DNA of 64,000 nt, taken from Diphasiastrum complanatum (Eukaryota; Streptophyta; Lycopodiopsida; Lycopodiales; Lycopodiaceae). Location: NCBI GenBank assembly GCA_029204225.1, contig CM055110.1, positions 48,653,024-48,717,023 of the forward strand, given 5' to 3'. The translations under genes were made by a program, and so were the position numbers. Positions 47,504 to 59,087 of this stretch are shown one piece after another (position 1 is the first letter of the stretch; each line of letters starts with the position of its first letter). The notes below the pieces were generated by a model. It searched no databases and was not told the origin of the DNA. It saw only the letters and a program-made list of their open reading frames with translations.

Positions 47504-48409
47504 TGCTACTCTAATCATTGAAGCAACAAGTGCATACACTATCCAAATAGAATAATGGTCATTGGTAGATTAATGCCATCAAAATCTATGTGAAGATGGT
47601 GCAAAATGATTCACAATGAACCACTATTTAAACTGGATTTCAGGGCACTTAGCCACATTAAAATCCTACCTCCCTTAATATTTGCATTTGAATTTCAAGG
47701 GGGGACCCATTTTTATTCACTAACTTCACTCTTAGATCCTGCAACATTTCATTCTCACATTTTGCCTAAAGTCATTCATTAATTTCTTAATAAATCAACT
47801 AATCATGTGATCATCGGGTTGGACTTACACACATAGGTGCCAAATCTCTCACATTTATTCATATTGTAGATCTATGGTCTAACTAAAAATTAGGGCATAG
47901 TCAAAGTCATCAAACTCTTCAACAATATTCGCCACCAAACTAGCGGGGGTCCCACGACAACTTGTGAGATAATTTATTTTGAGCTCTGATTGCCTTCATG
48001 CCTAACCTTGAATAGGTGATATTGCACTTTTTCCATGAACTCAAGACATGAAAAATTGAAATTCTTGTCATGCGAAAGAAAACACTTGTGCATGCCATCC
48101 AACCAGTTGGACATTGTCCATGTTACAAAGTGCTTTTCCCATGATCCATCTGTGTACGTTACAAGGTAGTATAATCTAGTCAATGGTAGCTGATTTTGAA
48201 CCTGTTCTGTGGAGGCCTATGTTTCCATATTATTCCATTGATTGCTATGAAATTTTCAAGTACATGTAAATATGCAATAGTGCCTAAATCCATGTAAAGG
48301 CCTATTTGCATCTTAGAAATTCAGAACATTAAATGACTCGCAACATTTTAGAACGACGTATGTCTGTTCCCAACTGATACCCTAATGGTTGGTGAGCGAC
48401 ACCTAAGCC
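47504..48409. other. No gene seen
   Basis: About 0.9 kb of AT-rich DNA between the duplication and the copia pol remnant, with only short frames and no motif. Confidence 0.5.
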
Positions 48410-49465
48410 TTTTGTGCATCTCTGTAAAAGAGCGACACTGGCTAGCTTGTATTCACGTAATTCTTTCATTATCATCACCTTATACATGGATGATAAGTTG
48501 TTTTTCAGCAACAATACCAATTTGGTCAAGGATTCTAAGCAGATGTTGTTTTCTGAGTTCGACATGACTGATATGGATGAAGCTCACTTCTGTTTGGGCA
48601 TACAGATCCACAGAGACAAAGCGAGACGACTGATATATATCACTCAACAAAGGTATCTTCACAATATTCTTGATAGATACAATCTAATGAATTGTAAATT
48701 AGCTCACTCACCGATGGATCCAGGCCTGTGTTTGTCAAAGGACCAATGTCTCTAGACCAAATAGGAAGAGAAGCAGATGAGAGAGTATCATTATCGATCG
48801 ATACTTGGATCTCTCATATACGCAATGGTCTGTACAATACCTGATATCTCTTTTGTTGTAAGCTCACTCAGCCAATATATGGCTAATCTTGGCATTACCC
48901 ATTGGAAGGCTCTCATAAGAGTCATGAAGTATATTCAAGCTACCATGGACTAGTGCATCTGCTATGGAGAAATCAGCAATGACAATCTTCATCAACTCAG
49001 TGGATATTCTGATGCAAGCTAGAGAGGAGATGTAGACAATCGTAAGTCCACATTTGGATTTACATTCTTCTTCAACGGCAGTCCTATGTCGCTCTTTCTT
49101 CTACAGAACTTCTACAGAAGCATAATACATTGTTGTTTTTCAATCTATTAAAAAAGCGTTTTGGTTCAGAAATTTACTGTCAGACATTAAATTGTATCAA
49201 TACAGCCTCACAATTTTATTCCGTGATAATTAGAGTGCTATTGCCTTATTGGCCAACCCTAGATTTCACTCTAGGAGTAAGCACATTGAAATCAGATATC
49301 ACTACATCAGGACAAGGTTCTCGACAAATAAGTAGGCTTAATGTACTACAGAACGCAGGACATGGTTGCAGATATATTGACGAAGGCATTAAGTGTTAGT
49401 ACACACAACAAGTTTTGTGCATTGCTTAGTCTGAAGATCAAGGCATTCACGGAACCAGATTAAGG
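48410..49465 (+). pseudogene. Copia RT end and RNase H, decayed
   Basis: It starts near the RT active site (ITLYMDDKLFF). Then come DMTDMDEAHFCLGIQIHRDK, QQRYLHNILDRYNLMNCKL, GSLIYAMVCTIPDISFVVSS and a broken RNase H (YSDAS, NRKSTFGFTFFFNG). It ends with DMVADILTKALSVST and a polypurine tract (taagggaagg, 49461-49470). Many stops are present. Everything upstream of the RT active site is missing. Confidence 0.85.
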
Positions 49466-49470
49466 GAAGG

Positions 49471-50992
49471 TGTTGGATTTATCTCCTTTACTCTCCTAAA
49501 TCCTATGTTAATCTACCTCCATTCATGCTGTTGCATTTTTACTCATGTTGTCACACAGTCTGCATATTTACATGTAAAATAAGACAGGTGAAAAATGCGA
49601 ATGTCTGCATAAATACAAATAAATTTCCACAGGCGAAAAGCGAAAAACGTGACACTATGTTTTTACACGTGATTTGCGATAGGTGAAAAAGACGACACTG
49701 CCCTACAAACACCAAAGGCGCCCTAATGGAAAAGTGAAGGCACCCTATAAATCAAATTTTAAGGCATTTGTCAGAGTGTCACATTTTTTGCATTTTCATC
49801 AATGTTCATTTCAAGGAAGGTTGATGTCGCAGCCTTCTCATGCTCATCCCATGCACTGTGCAAACAGATTTGACAACGACAGCAGCCACCCACGATCTCC
49901 CACAGACAGCACATCCACTTTGTACTTTTGTCATCTGTAGATTTGTAACATCATGTATATATATTGGATACCATCTACGTATTCAATGTGTGTGTGAAAA
50001 TATAGCATGTATCACAAGCATATCAGAGATAGATGAAGTAGATGCTTTCGCGCATCGATTCTTTGTATTGTCAATAATAGGTTTATTCCTTCTGATAGAT
50101 TGGATTAGTTTTGTGAAGCACACGGTTTTGTCCCCTATTGTCTTATGCTCACCTACATTATTGACCTGTATATTTTGCTATACTTAATTTGATATAGCTC
50201 TGCTTGTTCTGCGTTCAGATTTGCATCAATTTTGCAATGTTTTTCTACATTTTGTTTGAGTTTCTTATTGCTTAATTTGGTAGTCTATTCGTCGCAGATT
50301 AATATTAGTCTAGTTATTCGCGACTAATATTTAGTCTTGTGTTTTGCGATTATTTCGTGACTGACAATCAGTCTAGCTGTTCACGATGAATTATCATTCT
50401 GATGTCTTCATGCTTAATGTTTGGCTACGTAATCAGATCGAACGTGATTTCTATCACTAATGTTCTGTTCGAGTCTGATAGATGCAGCTATGCTTAGGGA
50501 AAGAGTGATATAGCTCGTTCTACTGTGCATGAACACTTTCCATTCGTGTTCATTTCTTTTCGAGCTATTTTCATTTCTCACACACCCTTCTTTCCCAACA
50601 CTCATTTACTTCTATTTTGTTTTGAATCAATACAATCTTTTATTGCATTCAGCTTCGTCTTAGAATGTATGCATGTCTGTAGTTCTTCACGACTAATTAT
50701 TTTTCTAGCTTTGCGCGACAAATTATTTGTCTGATAATTCAATGCTTAATTGTTTGGCTACGTAATCACTATAGTATTGATGATTTCAAAGTTAGTTACT
50801 ATAAGTTCAAACATTATTTCTATCACTATTGTTTTGTTTAAAATTGATAGATATAGTCATGCATTATGAAAGAGGAAGATGGTTTATTCTGCCATGAATG
50901 AAAAGTTAGAGACACAAATTATTTCCATTCGTTTCTTTTCGAATTCGTTTCTTTTCAAGTTAGGCCTATCTTCACAATACCTCTTTCCGACA
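49471..50992 (+). repeat. Copia LTR with internal sequence on both sides
   Basis: About 1522 bp. It begins TGTTGGATTTATC right after the polypurine tract and ends ...CCGACA directly before a primer site. A TATA-like box (tataaatc) lies at 49746. Since pol lies to its left and PBS plus gag to its right, it serves as the 3' LTR of one unit and the 5' LTR of the next. Confidence 0.75.
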
Positions 50993-51003
50993 TGGTATCG
51001 AGC
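50993..51003 (+). promoter_or_regulatory. Primer-binding site, degenerate
   Basis: TGGTATCGAGC is the initiator-Met site TGGTATCAGAGC with one base missing. Three more ggtatca/tatcaga phrases occur within the following 150 bp. Confidence 0.7.
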
Positions 51004-51317
51004 AATTTCACTACTTTTTTTTATCTAATATCGACAGTATCAGAGCATTCCATTTTTATATCAGAGCTTCTATCATTGTATTAGTGCTAGATCACTATTT
51101 CCTTTATCTGAACCACCATGGTATCAGATCTATGATCTCTATCAAGGCATAATATTATTTCGATATCAAAGCGAAATCTCTAATACTTGATATCTTTTGC
51201 GATATCGAATTGATAATCATACTCTTCAATTCTTTTCAACCTTTCAATATGAGAATTTCCTATTTTTGGCATTACTACATCTTAGCGTCATCGATACAAT
51301 TTATAGACTAATTTCTA

Positions 51318-51816
51318 GATGGATTCTCAAAGTAAAGCTGGTCTTATCGCAAACAATCTGAATGGATCCAAATATCATTTGTGGAAATTTAAGATGAAGA
51401 CCTTGTTAATTGGAGCGAATTATGGGATGTTGTTACAGGTACAGAAGTAAAATCTGAAGATGATGACTTAAAGTGAAAATCTAAGGACGATAAAGCTTTC
51501 GCGCTTATTATCCTCAATATATTAGATACACAGATTGGACACACTGCTGAAGCTAAAATGTCAAGAGACGTTTGGGACGTCATGAACTCACTATATGACG
51601 TGAGAGATGTAACTAATAAGTTAAATCTACGAAGGAAATTCTTCACATTCAAAATGTCTACTGGTGATTCTCTTCAGAGTCACAGTAACCAGTTTAAGAA
51701 TCTCTTGCAATAGATGGCTGCTGTCGGATTAGTCATAGACGATGAAGACACAATTATGACATTGCTTTTAAGCTTGCCCTCTACATATGAGAATTGGGTG
51801 ATGACGTTGGAGGGTT
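51318..51816 (+). pseudogene. Copia gag remnant, plus strand
   Basis: It starts MDSQSKAGLIANNLNGSKYH and WKFKMKTLL, then after frame changes KAFALIILNILDTQIGH, VWDVMNSLYDVRDVTNKLNL and RKFFTFKMSTGDSLQ. LLLSLPSTYENWVMT is near the end. Stops and at least one frameshift are present. It is cut at about 51816, where opposite-strand DNA begins. It is clearly the same family as 27860-28645. Confidence 0.85.
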
Positions 51817-52036
51817 TGTAGATCCCAAGGCAACCCTAACCCTAGTTAATAAGTGAGAGGGGTTTGGCACCCTGCATGTGTAAGTCCAACCCGATGATCA
51901 CATAGTTATTTGATTAGAAAGTCAATAAAAGGACTTTAGGCCGTTAGTCTCATAGAGATTTGATAACAAATCTAATGCATCCTTAGAGGTTTTGCATGTG
52001 GTAACGTGGGATATTTGGGAGTCGACCAGATTGAGT

Positions 52037-52254
52037 GTGATACATGCTAAGACCTTCTAATCTTTGATCTTCCATGCCTTTGCTTGATCACCATCTTCTG
52101 GTTTCAGGTCAACACCTTCTACTACATTCCAAAGATCTCTATCTATCAACATCATCTGGAGTTTTAACTTTTAGATGTAGAACTTAGAACCATTGAACTT
52201 GTCAATGATTCTAGCCTCGTTGGATGATGATGAAGAGTTACCTATATGAGACAT
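52037..52254 (-). pseudogene. Copia gag N-terminus, minus strand
   Basis: From an ATG at 52254 the strand reads MSHIGNSSSSSNEARIIDKF, then NGSKFYI, a stop, LIDRDLWNVVEGVDLKPEDG and AWKIKD. This is the start of a copia Gag of another family than the plus-strand one. It is truncated after about 70 codons. Confidence 0.75.
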
Positions 52255-52307
52255 ACTAACAATAATACAAATAGAACACACTTAATCTCTTGGTTTATTT
52301 GAGCTAC

Positions 52308-52319
52308 GCTCTAATACCA
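52308..52319 (-). promoter_or_regulatory. Primer-binding site, minus strand
   Basis: TGGTATTAGAGC on the minus strand differs from the initiator-Met site at one base and follows the putative LTR after 3 bases. Confidence 0.75.
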
Positions 52320-52322
52320 ATC

Positions 52323-53840
52323 TGATGGGACAAGAGAATGTGAAGAACATGAACAAAAATATTGTGGAACAGCTCTCCCGTTACAATCAGCTGCAAGATG
52401 CAAAAACAGTCTAATAGAAAGCTCATGCTAAGTATAATCACAGCTTTAAGTGTTCTAGTTGTCCAGCATGATTTTAAAAATTAGTTCATACTCACAAAAA
52501 TGAGAGTACAGTCCACAAAAGAGATTAGAAATGGTTTGTGTGTGTGTGGTATTACTGGAAGTCAGATTCAATACGAAGTTTAGTTCTGAAATAGATCCAA
52601 ATAGTAGTGTGATAGCGCAAGTTTCGTAGACATCAAAGACGTCTGATCAGAAATTGAAGAGCTGTAGACGTCCATGTTCTGATCAGAGTGAGTGAACAAA
52701 CGTTATCAAACAGCAATAGAGTGTATTCAAATCACAATAAGCATCATCCATATTATACACAGATAGAAAAGCGTATTGCTGCTATATTACACTGAAGCCC
52801 AACAATGACAGTTACAACCAGAATGACGGCGTAGCTGAGAGACTCAAAATCATTCGTCTCATGGATGGAACGTCTCAAGTAATCTGTGTTGGAATGATCT
52901 ATTTATAGATTGCATCCATGTATTAAGTACATTAAATGTTTGTCACCTAATTAGGTAAGCCGTTGTACTTGGAAGTATATGGCTATTGTGACAACTGCAC
53001 ATAGTGTATACTTTCAACGAATTGGGAATGTTGACACGGACGAGGACGTGGCAAATTCTCTCACTTCGCATTTTACGTGAAGTGGTTTTCTCTCACTTTG
53101 CAAATTTTGGGAAGTGGCTGGGAACGTCCCTCGTTCAAAATAGACGACCTTCGTGATTTTTCTCTCTTGTCACATTTTTTGCAAAAAGCCGAAGGTGCCC
53201 TCAAAAAGGCGAAGAGTTCTTTAAAACAGTTCAACTCATGAATATAGATGACCTTCGGGAATTTTCTCTCTCTTCAAATTTTTCGCGAAAATGCAAAAAA
53301 GCTAAAGGTGTTAAAAACTAATAAAACTTTGAACTGTGCCAAAGTTTAAACTTTGAACTGCTGCAAAATAGTTTAAACTGTTGAACTATGCTAGTTTCGC
53401 ATTTTGGGGAAATGCAAAAAAGGTGACATTGTGAAAAACATAGTTCATTTCTGTAGACTGTCACGACACTTAGCATATTTTTGCAGACTGTCATGAAAGT
53501 AATGTATTTTTGCAAAATTGTTCTAAATGCTAATTTCGTGGAAGTCCTTGAACATGGCCGTCTTCAATGACTTCAAATTATTGAACTTAACATCTGAACT
53601 TGAAATTATGATAGGATTGGTTACCCTTTGCTAGAGATCAACCGGAAGCCCATTGTAAATGTTTTTCAAATAAATTGGCTATTTGAGTTTGTGGTTTTTG
53701 CAAGTATTAGATGAGCAGACTTTGAATCCAAAATAGGTTTCACCTTATCCCAGATCAAAGATCAATAAACGTGCGGGAAGAATCATGAAATAGAAATTAG
53801 TCATTCACCAAGGAGACAATTGTGGGCTTAATTTCTAACA
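52323..53840 (-). repeat. Copia 5' LTR, minus orientation
   Basis: On the minus strand it starts TGTTAGAAATTAAGCC at 53840 and ends CCCATCA at 52323, about 1518 bp. TATAAATAG at 52907-52899 supports its orientation. The matching 3' LTR and pol are not in the window. Gcgaaaa/gcaaaaa-rich phrases occur near 53160-53330. Confidence 0.7.
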
Positions 53841-53874
53841 GATTTTGTTGATGTAGTATCAAAAGCACGGGGAG

Positions 53875-54527
53875 TGTGAAAAATTGTCAACTAGTAGTAT
53901 TTTCCTAACTTGAGATTTTGTAGGCCTATGGCCAAATAAAAGTTAGAGATAGGTTCATACATGTATGTAGAGGCCCAAAGTATGTGTACACTACTTTTGA
54001 GGTCACATTAATTAGAGGAGGTCGAGTGTGGAGCTCTTCTATTGGCTCATAATTTGGTGCATTCCTATTTGACCAAATTTCTAGGTATATGGGTGAATCC
54101 TATTGGACCCCAATTTTAGCCTATCATAAGACAAGTGGCCAAGAGGCACTATGGCTGCTATAAATAGCCATCTCCACGAGTATGTACACATCTCATTTTC
54201 ATTCTATTGAATGAATGTTATGCTCTTTGAAGGTCCATCTTCTTCTCTCTCACTTTTTTGTTCATATCTTGCATTCTAGCCACTAGAATTGTGATTTCTT
54301 TGTTGCTATGGCTTCACACGTGTGAAATGCAGGTTGTAGGCTCTGAAGTACGGACAGGGACAGCAAGTTTCTGTTTGTGGAAGCTTATGATCAGATTTTG
54401 ATGTTTAGTTGATGTTTAGTATGCTTAACATCACAATTTCTATCATTTTTTCAATCTAGATGTGCATAACTTCCATGGCCAAGATCTTTATGAAACTTTA
54501 GCATCTTTTGGATCTGAGTTTTTCACA
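53875..54527 (+). repeat. 5' LTR, element 2
   Basis: 653 bp with TATA box TATAAATAG at 54159 and the palindrome TTCACACGTGTGAA at 54313-54326, about 150 bp downstream of TATA. Confidence 0.97.
54159..54167 (+). promoter_or_regulatory. TATA box, element 2 LTR
   Basis: TATAAATAG in a GC-poor LTR, well placed for a U3/R border about 30 bp downstream. Confidence 0.7.
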
Positions 54528-54539
54528 TGGTATCAGAGC
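54528..54539 (+). promoter_or_regulatory. Primer-binding site, element 2
   Basis: TGGTATCAGAGC directly after the LTR, complementary to initiator methionine tRNA. Confidence 0.95.
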
Positions 54540-55136
54540 ATTAGGCGGCCAAATGTGCAGGTTTTGCCAGATTTAGAAGAGATTTGTGGGCGAGTTTGCT
54601 TTTGTAGCATTCCAATCAAGTTTCTAGCTAAAAATCTTGTTGATTTATGTGTAGAAATTGGATCTTTGTGATCAAAACATCATTTGTATGCATTTCAATT
54701 GAAGTAGGGCGAATTCCCTCTGTACTTATCAGAATAAGGAGACAAAAATTGTTTTGGAAAGAGGGAGATGCAAGATCCAACAAGATCCTATTAGTTTTCC
54801 ATTCTAGCATATAGTTTTTTGATTCAATTTCTTGCTTCTTCATGTCAAAAACTTCAAAATTGATGTAACCCTCTGATTTTCAGTTTGCTGAATGATTCAA
54901 GAGTGTATTTCAATCTTAGGAGTGAGGGAAAAGCAAGTATATTGAGGTTTGGTCTTGGTTTGATCAAGAAATCATAAAACTAGTGGCTAAAATTAAGGAA
55001 AAAGTGAGGAAAAGAGAGAAAAAGTAAGGTTTTAGGTTCCAAATCTTTGTGATTTCTTCTTGTGTTTCATTTGTTGATTCAAGAGAGTGCTTAGTGCATT
55101 GGAACAGGTCAAAGATCAGAGATCAATCATTGCAAC

Positions 55137-58100
55137 ATGGCTACAAATGGAGGCTACATGTTGGAAAGCAATGATAGGCTTACCTCCCTCAACTATTCTA
55201 CTTGGAAAGTAAGGATGGAGTCTTTGCTTGAGATGAATGAGTTGATGGATATTGTTGTAGGTGTGGAGGAGAGACCTTTGGCACCTCAAGAACAATTGAG
55301 GTATGACAAGAGGGCAAAGAAAGCCCTTCACATGATCAAGATGAATGTGACAAATGAGCTTATCAAAGAGGTTGGTAAGTGCACATCATCTAGTGAAGCT
55401 TGGGAAGCCTTGAAGAAGGTTTATGAATCCAAGTCTACTTCTAGAGTGTTGACTTTAAGAAGGCAAATCTTTTCTTGTATGCAAAAGAAGAGTGAGAATG
55501 GACATGCTTTTGTTTTGAGAGTTAAAGCATTGAATGATGAGTTAGCATGCATTAATGATGGCATAAATAATGAGGAGCTTGTTCAAGTGATTCTCAATGG
55601 CTTGTTGGATGATCATGCTAATCTTGTTCAAAGTTATGCTATCCAAAAATGTTTACCAAGTGTTGGAGACTTGCAAGAGGTCTTGTTGGCTGAAGAATTC
55701 AGGTTGCAAGCAAGAGTGGGAGCATCTTCTACATCTCAAGGAGGAGAAGAGGAGGCAATGTTCTCTAAAGGCAAGTTCAAGGGCAAAGGTAAAAGCAATT
55801 GGTCTAAAGGGCAAGACCAAGGTGAGCACTCTACTTTTGGCAAAAAGAAGGATAGATCTAAGCTAAAATGTTTCTATTGTGGAGTCAAAGGGCATTTTGC
55901 TAGTGATTGTTTTAAGAAAAAGAGGGATCAAGGGGAAAAGCAAACCAATCTAACTATTGATGAGGGTGGGGATGAGCTTCTTTCAAATGATGCTTTTGTT
56001 ATGTCATCTTGCTTGTTGGCTAATCATGGAGACATTGATCCTTGGTGGATTGATAGTGGAGCCACTTCTCATATGACATATCATAAAGAGTATTTTTCAT
56101 CTTTAATGGCATTTGATGGTGATAGGAAGGTAATCTATACCGCAAATGATGGTGAGTGTGCAATCAAGGGGATTGGCACAATTCCTATTTCACTTTCTAC
56201 AAATAGGAATATAGAATTGAAAGATGTTTTGCTCATTCCATCCATTACCAAGAACTTACTTAGTGTAAGCCAAATGCTTGACAAAGGATTCAAAGTTGAG
56301 TTTGATGGTGATGCTTGCTTGATCAAAAAGGGGTGTAGTATCATTGCAAAAGGGAAAAGGCAAGGGAAATTGTTCAAGCTTGATGCATGTGTTGTTGCTA
56401 ACCAAGTTGGATGCATGGCAAATGAACAAATGTCAATTCAAGAGGTATGGCATAAAAGGATGGGACATCTCAACTACAAGGCCTTGGAGGTAATAGCCAA
56501 AAAGGAGGTAGTAAGGGGACTTCCCAAGTCTCTTACTTGCTTGAATCATGTTTGTGAAGAATGTGCTTTGTCTAAATCACATAGATTGCCATATACTAGA
56601 TCTATATCTAGATCTAAGATGCCTTTTTCTCTCTTGCATTCGGATATTCATGGTGTTACTACAATTAGCAATGGAGGTGCTAAGATGTATGTAACTTTCA
56701 TTGATGATTTTAGTAGATTTTGTTGGGTTTATCTACTAAAGAGCAAGGATGAGGTGTTTGATGTGTTTGTCAAGTTCAAAGTTGCTATTGAGACTCAATT
56801 TACAACCAAAATCAAATGCTTGAGGAGCGACAATGGTGGTGAATACATTTCTAACAAATTCAAAGCCTTTTGCGATGAGCATGGGATCAAGAGGGAGTAC
56901 ACATGTCCAAGAACACCACAACAAAATGGAGTGGCCGAGAGGAAGAATAGAACCTTGTGTGAGAGTGCAAAGGCAATGAGATTGAATGCTAATCTTCCTA
57001 AACCTTTTTGGAGTGATGCTTTGTTGTGTGCAAATTTCCTATGCAATAGATGGCCAAGTGTTGTATTGGAAGGAAAAACCCCTTTTGAAGCTTTGTTTGG
57101 TACGAAGCCTAATGTCAAGTTTCTAAGAACTTTTGGATGCATTTGCTACTTCAACATTACTCTTGATGATAGAACTAAGGAGGATCCATCTTCAAGAAAG
57201 GGCATTTTTGTTGGTTATAGTGAAGTAAGCAAAGCATATAGGATTTATGTTCCTTCAATCAAGAAAGTGTTCACAAGTAGGGATGTCATTTTTGATGAAG
57301 GTAACATTCCAAAAGTTGTTTCAAGTGATGATGGTGTTGTTGCAACTAATGTGCTTGATGACAATGGAGTTGATGACACATTGGATGTGGATGTTGAAGA
57401 AGCCTCTTCAAGTCAAATTCCAAGGAGAACTCCAAGGCATAAAGTGAAACCCTCAAGGCTCACTTATGATGGCAAAGGTAAGCAAGTGGTGGATGGATCC
57501 AACTATGCTTTCCTAACTTCTTTTGATGTACCTTCATGTGTAGATGAAGCAAGGCAAGAAGAGGAATGGATCCAAGCAATGGATCTTGAGTTTGAAGCAC
57601 TTATGAAGAACAACACATGGAGATTGGTGGAGCTTCCAAAGGGCAAAAGTGCAATTGGATGCAAATGGATCTTCAAGGTAAAGACAAATCAAGATGGATC
57701 TATCAACAAGTTGAAGGCAAGGTTGGTGGCTAAAGGTTATGCTCAAGAGCATGGCATTGACTATGAGGAAACCTTTGCACCCGTGGCAAAGATGGTGAGC
57801 ATAAGAGTAATCATTTCCCTTGCAACTCTTTATGGATGGGATCTTTGGCAATTAGACATTTCTAATGCTTTCTTGAATGGTGATCTTGAAGAGGAAGTCT
57901 ACATGGAGCAACCCGAGAGCTATGTTTCTCATAGCAAGCCTAATCATGTGTGTTTTCTACAAAAAAGTTTGTATGGTCTTAAGCAAGCACCAAGGAGTTG
58001 GTATGCTAGGCTTAACTCTTTTCTACTTTCTCAAAACTTCACTATGAGTGAGTATGATCATTCACTTTACTTTAGAATTAGTGCTAATGATGTTACAATC

Positions 58101-59087
58101 CTTCTAATTTATGTGGATGACATTATTTTAAGTGGAGGGAACAAGGAAGATATAGAAGATATCAAGAAAGCACTAAAAAAGGAATTTGAAGTGCATGATC
58201 TTGGTCTTTTGAGCTATATCTTAGGAATAGAAGTAATTAGAACTTCTCAAATCACTTTTATTTCACAAGAGAAGTATGCTATTTCTATTCTCAATAGATT
58301 TCATATGGTAGATGCAAATCCTATTGATACACCTATGGAATCACATGTAAAGCTAACTATAAGAGGTAATGAAAGATCCTTCGAGGACATTACTCTCTAT
58401 AGGAAGCTAATAGGTTCTCTTATATATCTAACCATCACAAGACCTGATTTATCTTATTGTGTTGGTAGATTAAGCCAATTCATGCAAGATCCTAGCATAG
58501 AACATTGGAAACTAGGAAAGAGGATCTTGAGATACATCTCGGGAACAAAAGATTTTGGCATTGTTTATAGAGGCTCATCACCTAACTTATTTGGTTTTTC
58601 AGATTCAGATTTTGCAGGAGACCTTATGGATAGAAAATCCATAAATGCACATGCTATTTTCATAGGTGATGGAGCTATCTCATGGATGTCGAAGAAACAA
58701 GCAACTATATCACTTTCTTCTAGTGAGGCCGAGTACAAAGCTTTGACATCATGCACAAAGGAGATGGTGTGGATCAAGAGGATGATTATGGAGCTTCATT
58801 TGCTGGATTTTTCAGAGAGTCCAATCATCTTTTGTGACAACCTTTCAGCCCAAAGTCTAGCAAGCAATCCGGTTTTCCATGCAAGGAGCAAACATATCGA
58901 GGTGGCTTACCATTTTGTGAGAGAACAAGTGTTGGCAAAAGAGATCAAGCTTGAACATGTCCCATCAAAGGAATGTGTGGCTGATATCTTTACCAAAGCA
59001 TTGGGAAAGAACTTATTTTTCAAGCATAGAACAAGTCTTGGTGTACTTTCTAAATCTATGCTAAAACTAGTTGAAGAGGGAGTGTGA
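55137..59087 (+). CDS. Copia Gag-Pol polyprotein, element 2 (1316 aa)
   Basis: Intact single frame after a 597-bp leader (54540-55136). Gag carries a zinc knuckle CFYCGVKGHFASDC at 245-258. Protease has DSGAT with Asp306. Integrase catalytic residues are D503, D565 and E601 (35 residues between the last two), with PQQNGVAERKNRT. RT has YVDD at 992-995. RNase H has SDSDFAGD and SSSEAEY (Glu1197). All catalytic positions match element 1, and the order is Ty1/copia. As in element 1, the final VEEGV comes from the polypurine tract and the TGA stop lies in the 3' LTR. With identical LTRs and no lesion it looks able to code for its own transposition; activity is not shown by the sequence. Confidence 0.97.
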   Translation: MATNGGYMLESNDRLTSLNYSTWKVRMESLLEMNELMDIVVGVEERPLAPQEQLRYDKRAKKALHMIKMNVTNELIKEVGKCTSSSEAWEALKKVYESKSTSRVLTLRRQIFSCMQKKSENGHAFVLRVKALNDELACINDGINNEELVQVILNGLLDDHANLVQSYAIQKCLPSVGDLQEVLLAEEFRLQARVGASSTSQGGEEEAMFSKGKFKGKGKSNWSKGQDQGEHSTFGKKKDRSKLKCFYCGVKGHFASDCFKKKRDQGEKQTNLTIDEGGDELLSNDAFVMSSCLLANHGDIDPWWIDSGATSHMTYHKEYFSSLMAFDGDRKVIYTANDGECAIKGIGTIPISLSTNRNIELKDVLLIPSITKNLLSVSQMLDKGFKVEFDGDACLIKKGCSIIAKGKRQGKLFKLDACVVANQVGCMANEQMSIQEVWHKRMGHLNYKALEVIAKKEVVRGLPKSLTCLNHVCEECALSKSHRLPYTRSISRSKMPFSLLHSDIHGVTTISNGGAKMYVTFIDDFSRFCWVYLLKSKDEVFDVFVKFKVAIETQFTTKIKCLRSDNGGEYISNKFKAFCDEHGIKREYTCPRTPQQNGVAERKNRTLCESAKAMRLNANLPKPFWSDALLCANFLCNRWPSVVLEGKTPFEALFGTKPNVKFLRTFGCICYFNITLDDRTKEDPSSRKGIFVGYSEVSKAYRIYVPSIKKVFTSRDVIFDEGNIPKVVSSDDGVVATNVLDDNGVDDTLDVDVEEASSSQIPRRTPRHKVKPSRLTYDGKGKQVVDGSNYAFLTSFDVPSCVDEARQEEEWIQAMDLEFEALMKNNTWRLVELPKGKSAIGCKWIFKVKTNQDGSINKLKARLVAKGYAQEHGIDYEETFAPVAKMVSIRVIISLATLYGWDLWQLDISNAFLNGDLEEEVYMEQPESYVSHSKPNHVCFLQKSLYGLKQAPRSWYARLNSFLLSQNFTMSEYDHSLYFRISANDVTILLIYVDDIILSGGNKEDIEDIKKALKKEFEVHDLGLLSYILGIEVIRTSQITFISQEKYAISILNRFHMVDANPIDTPMESHVKLTIRGNERSFEDITLYRKLIGSLIYLTITRPDLSYCVGRLSQFMQDPSIEHWKLGKRILRYISGTKDFGIVYRGSSPNLFGFSDSDFAGDLMDRKSINAHAIFIGDGAISWMSKKQATISLSSSEAEYKALTSCTKEMVWIKRMIMELHLLDFSESPIIFCDNLSAQSLASNPVFHARSKHIEVAYHFVREQVLAKEIKLEHVPSKECVADIFTKALGKNLFFKHRTSLGVLSKSMLKLVEEGV
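59073..59082 (+). promoter_or_regulatory. Polypurine tract, element 2
   Basis: GAAGAGGGAG precedes the 3' LTR, identical to element 1. Confidence 0.9.

Noticed and set aside
48329-48565. Minus-strand frame over the copia RT remnant
   Set aside because: Shadow of the plus-strand RT motifs; no independent evidence.
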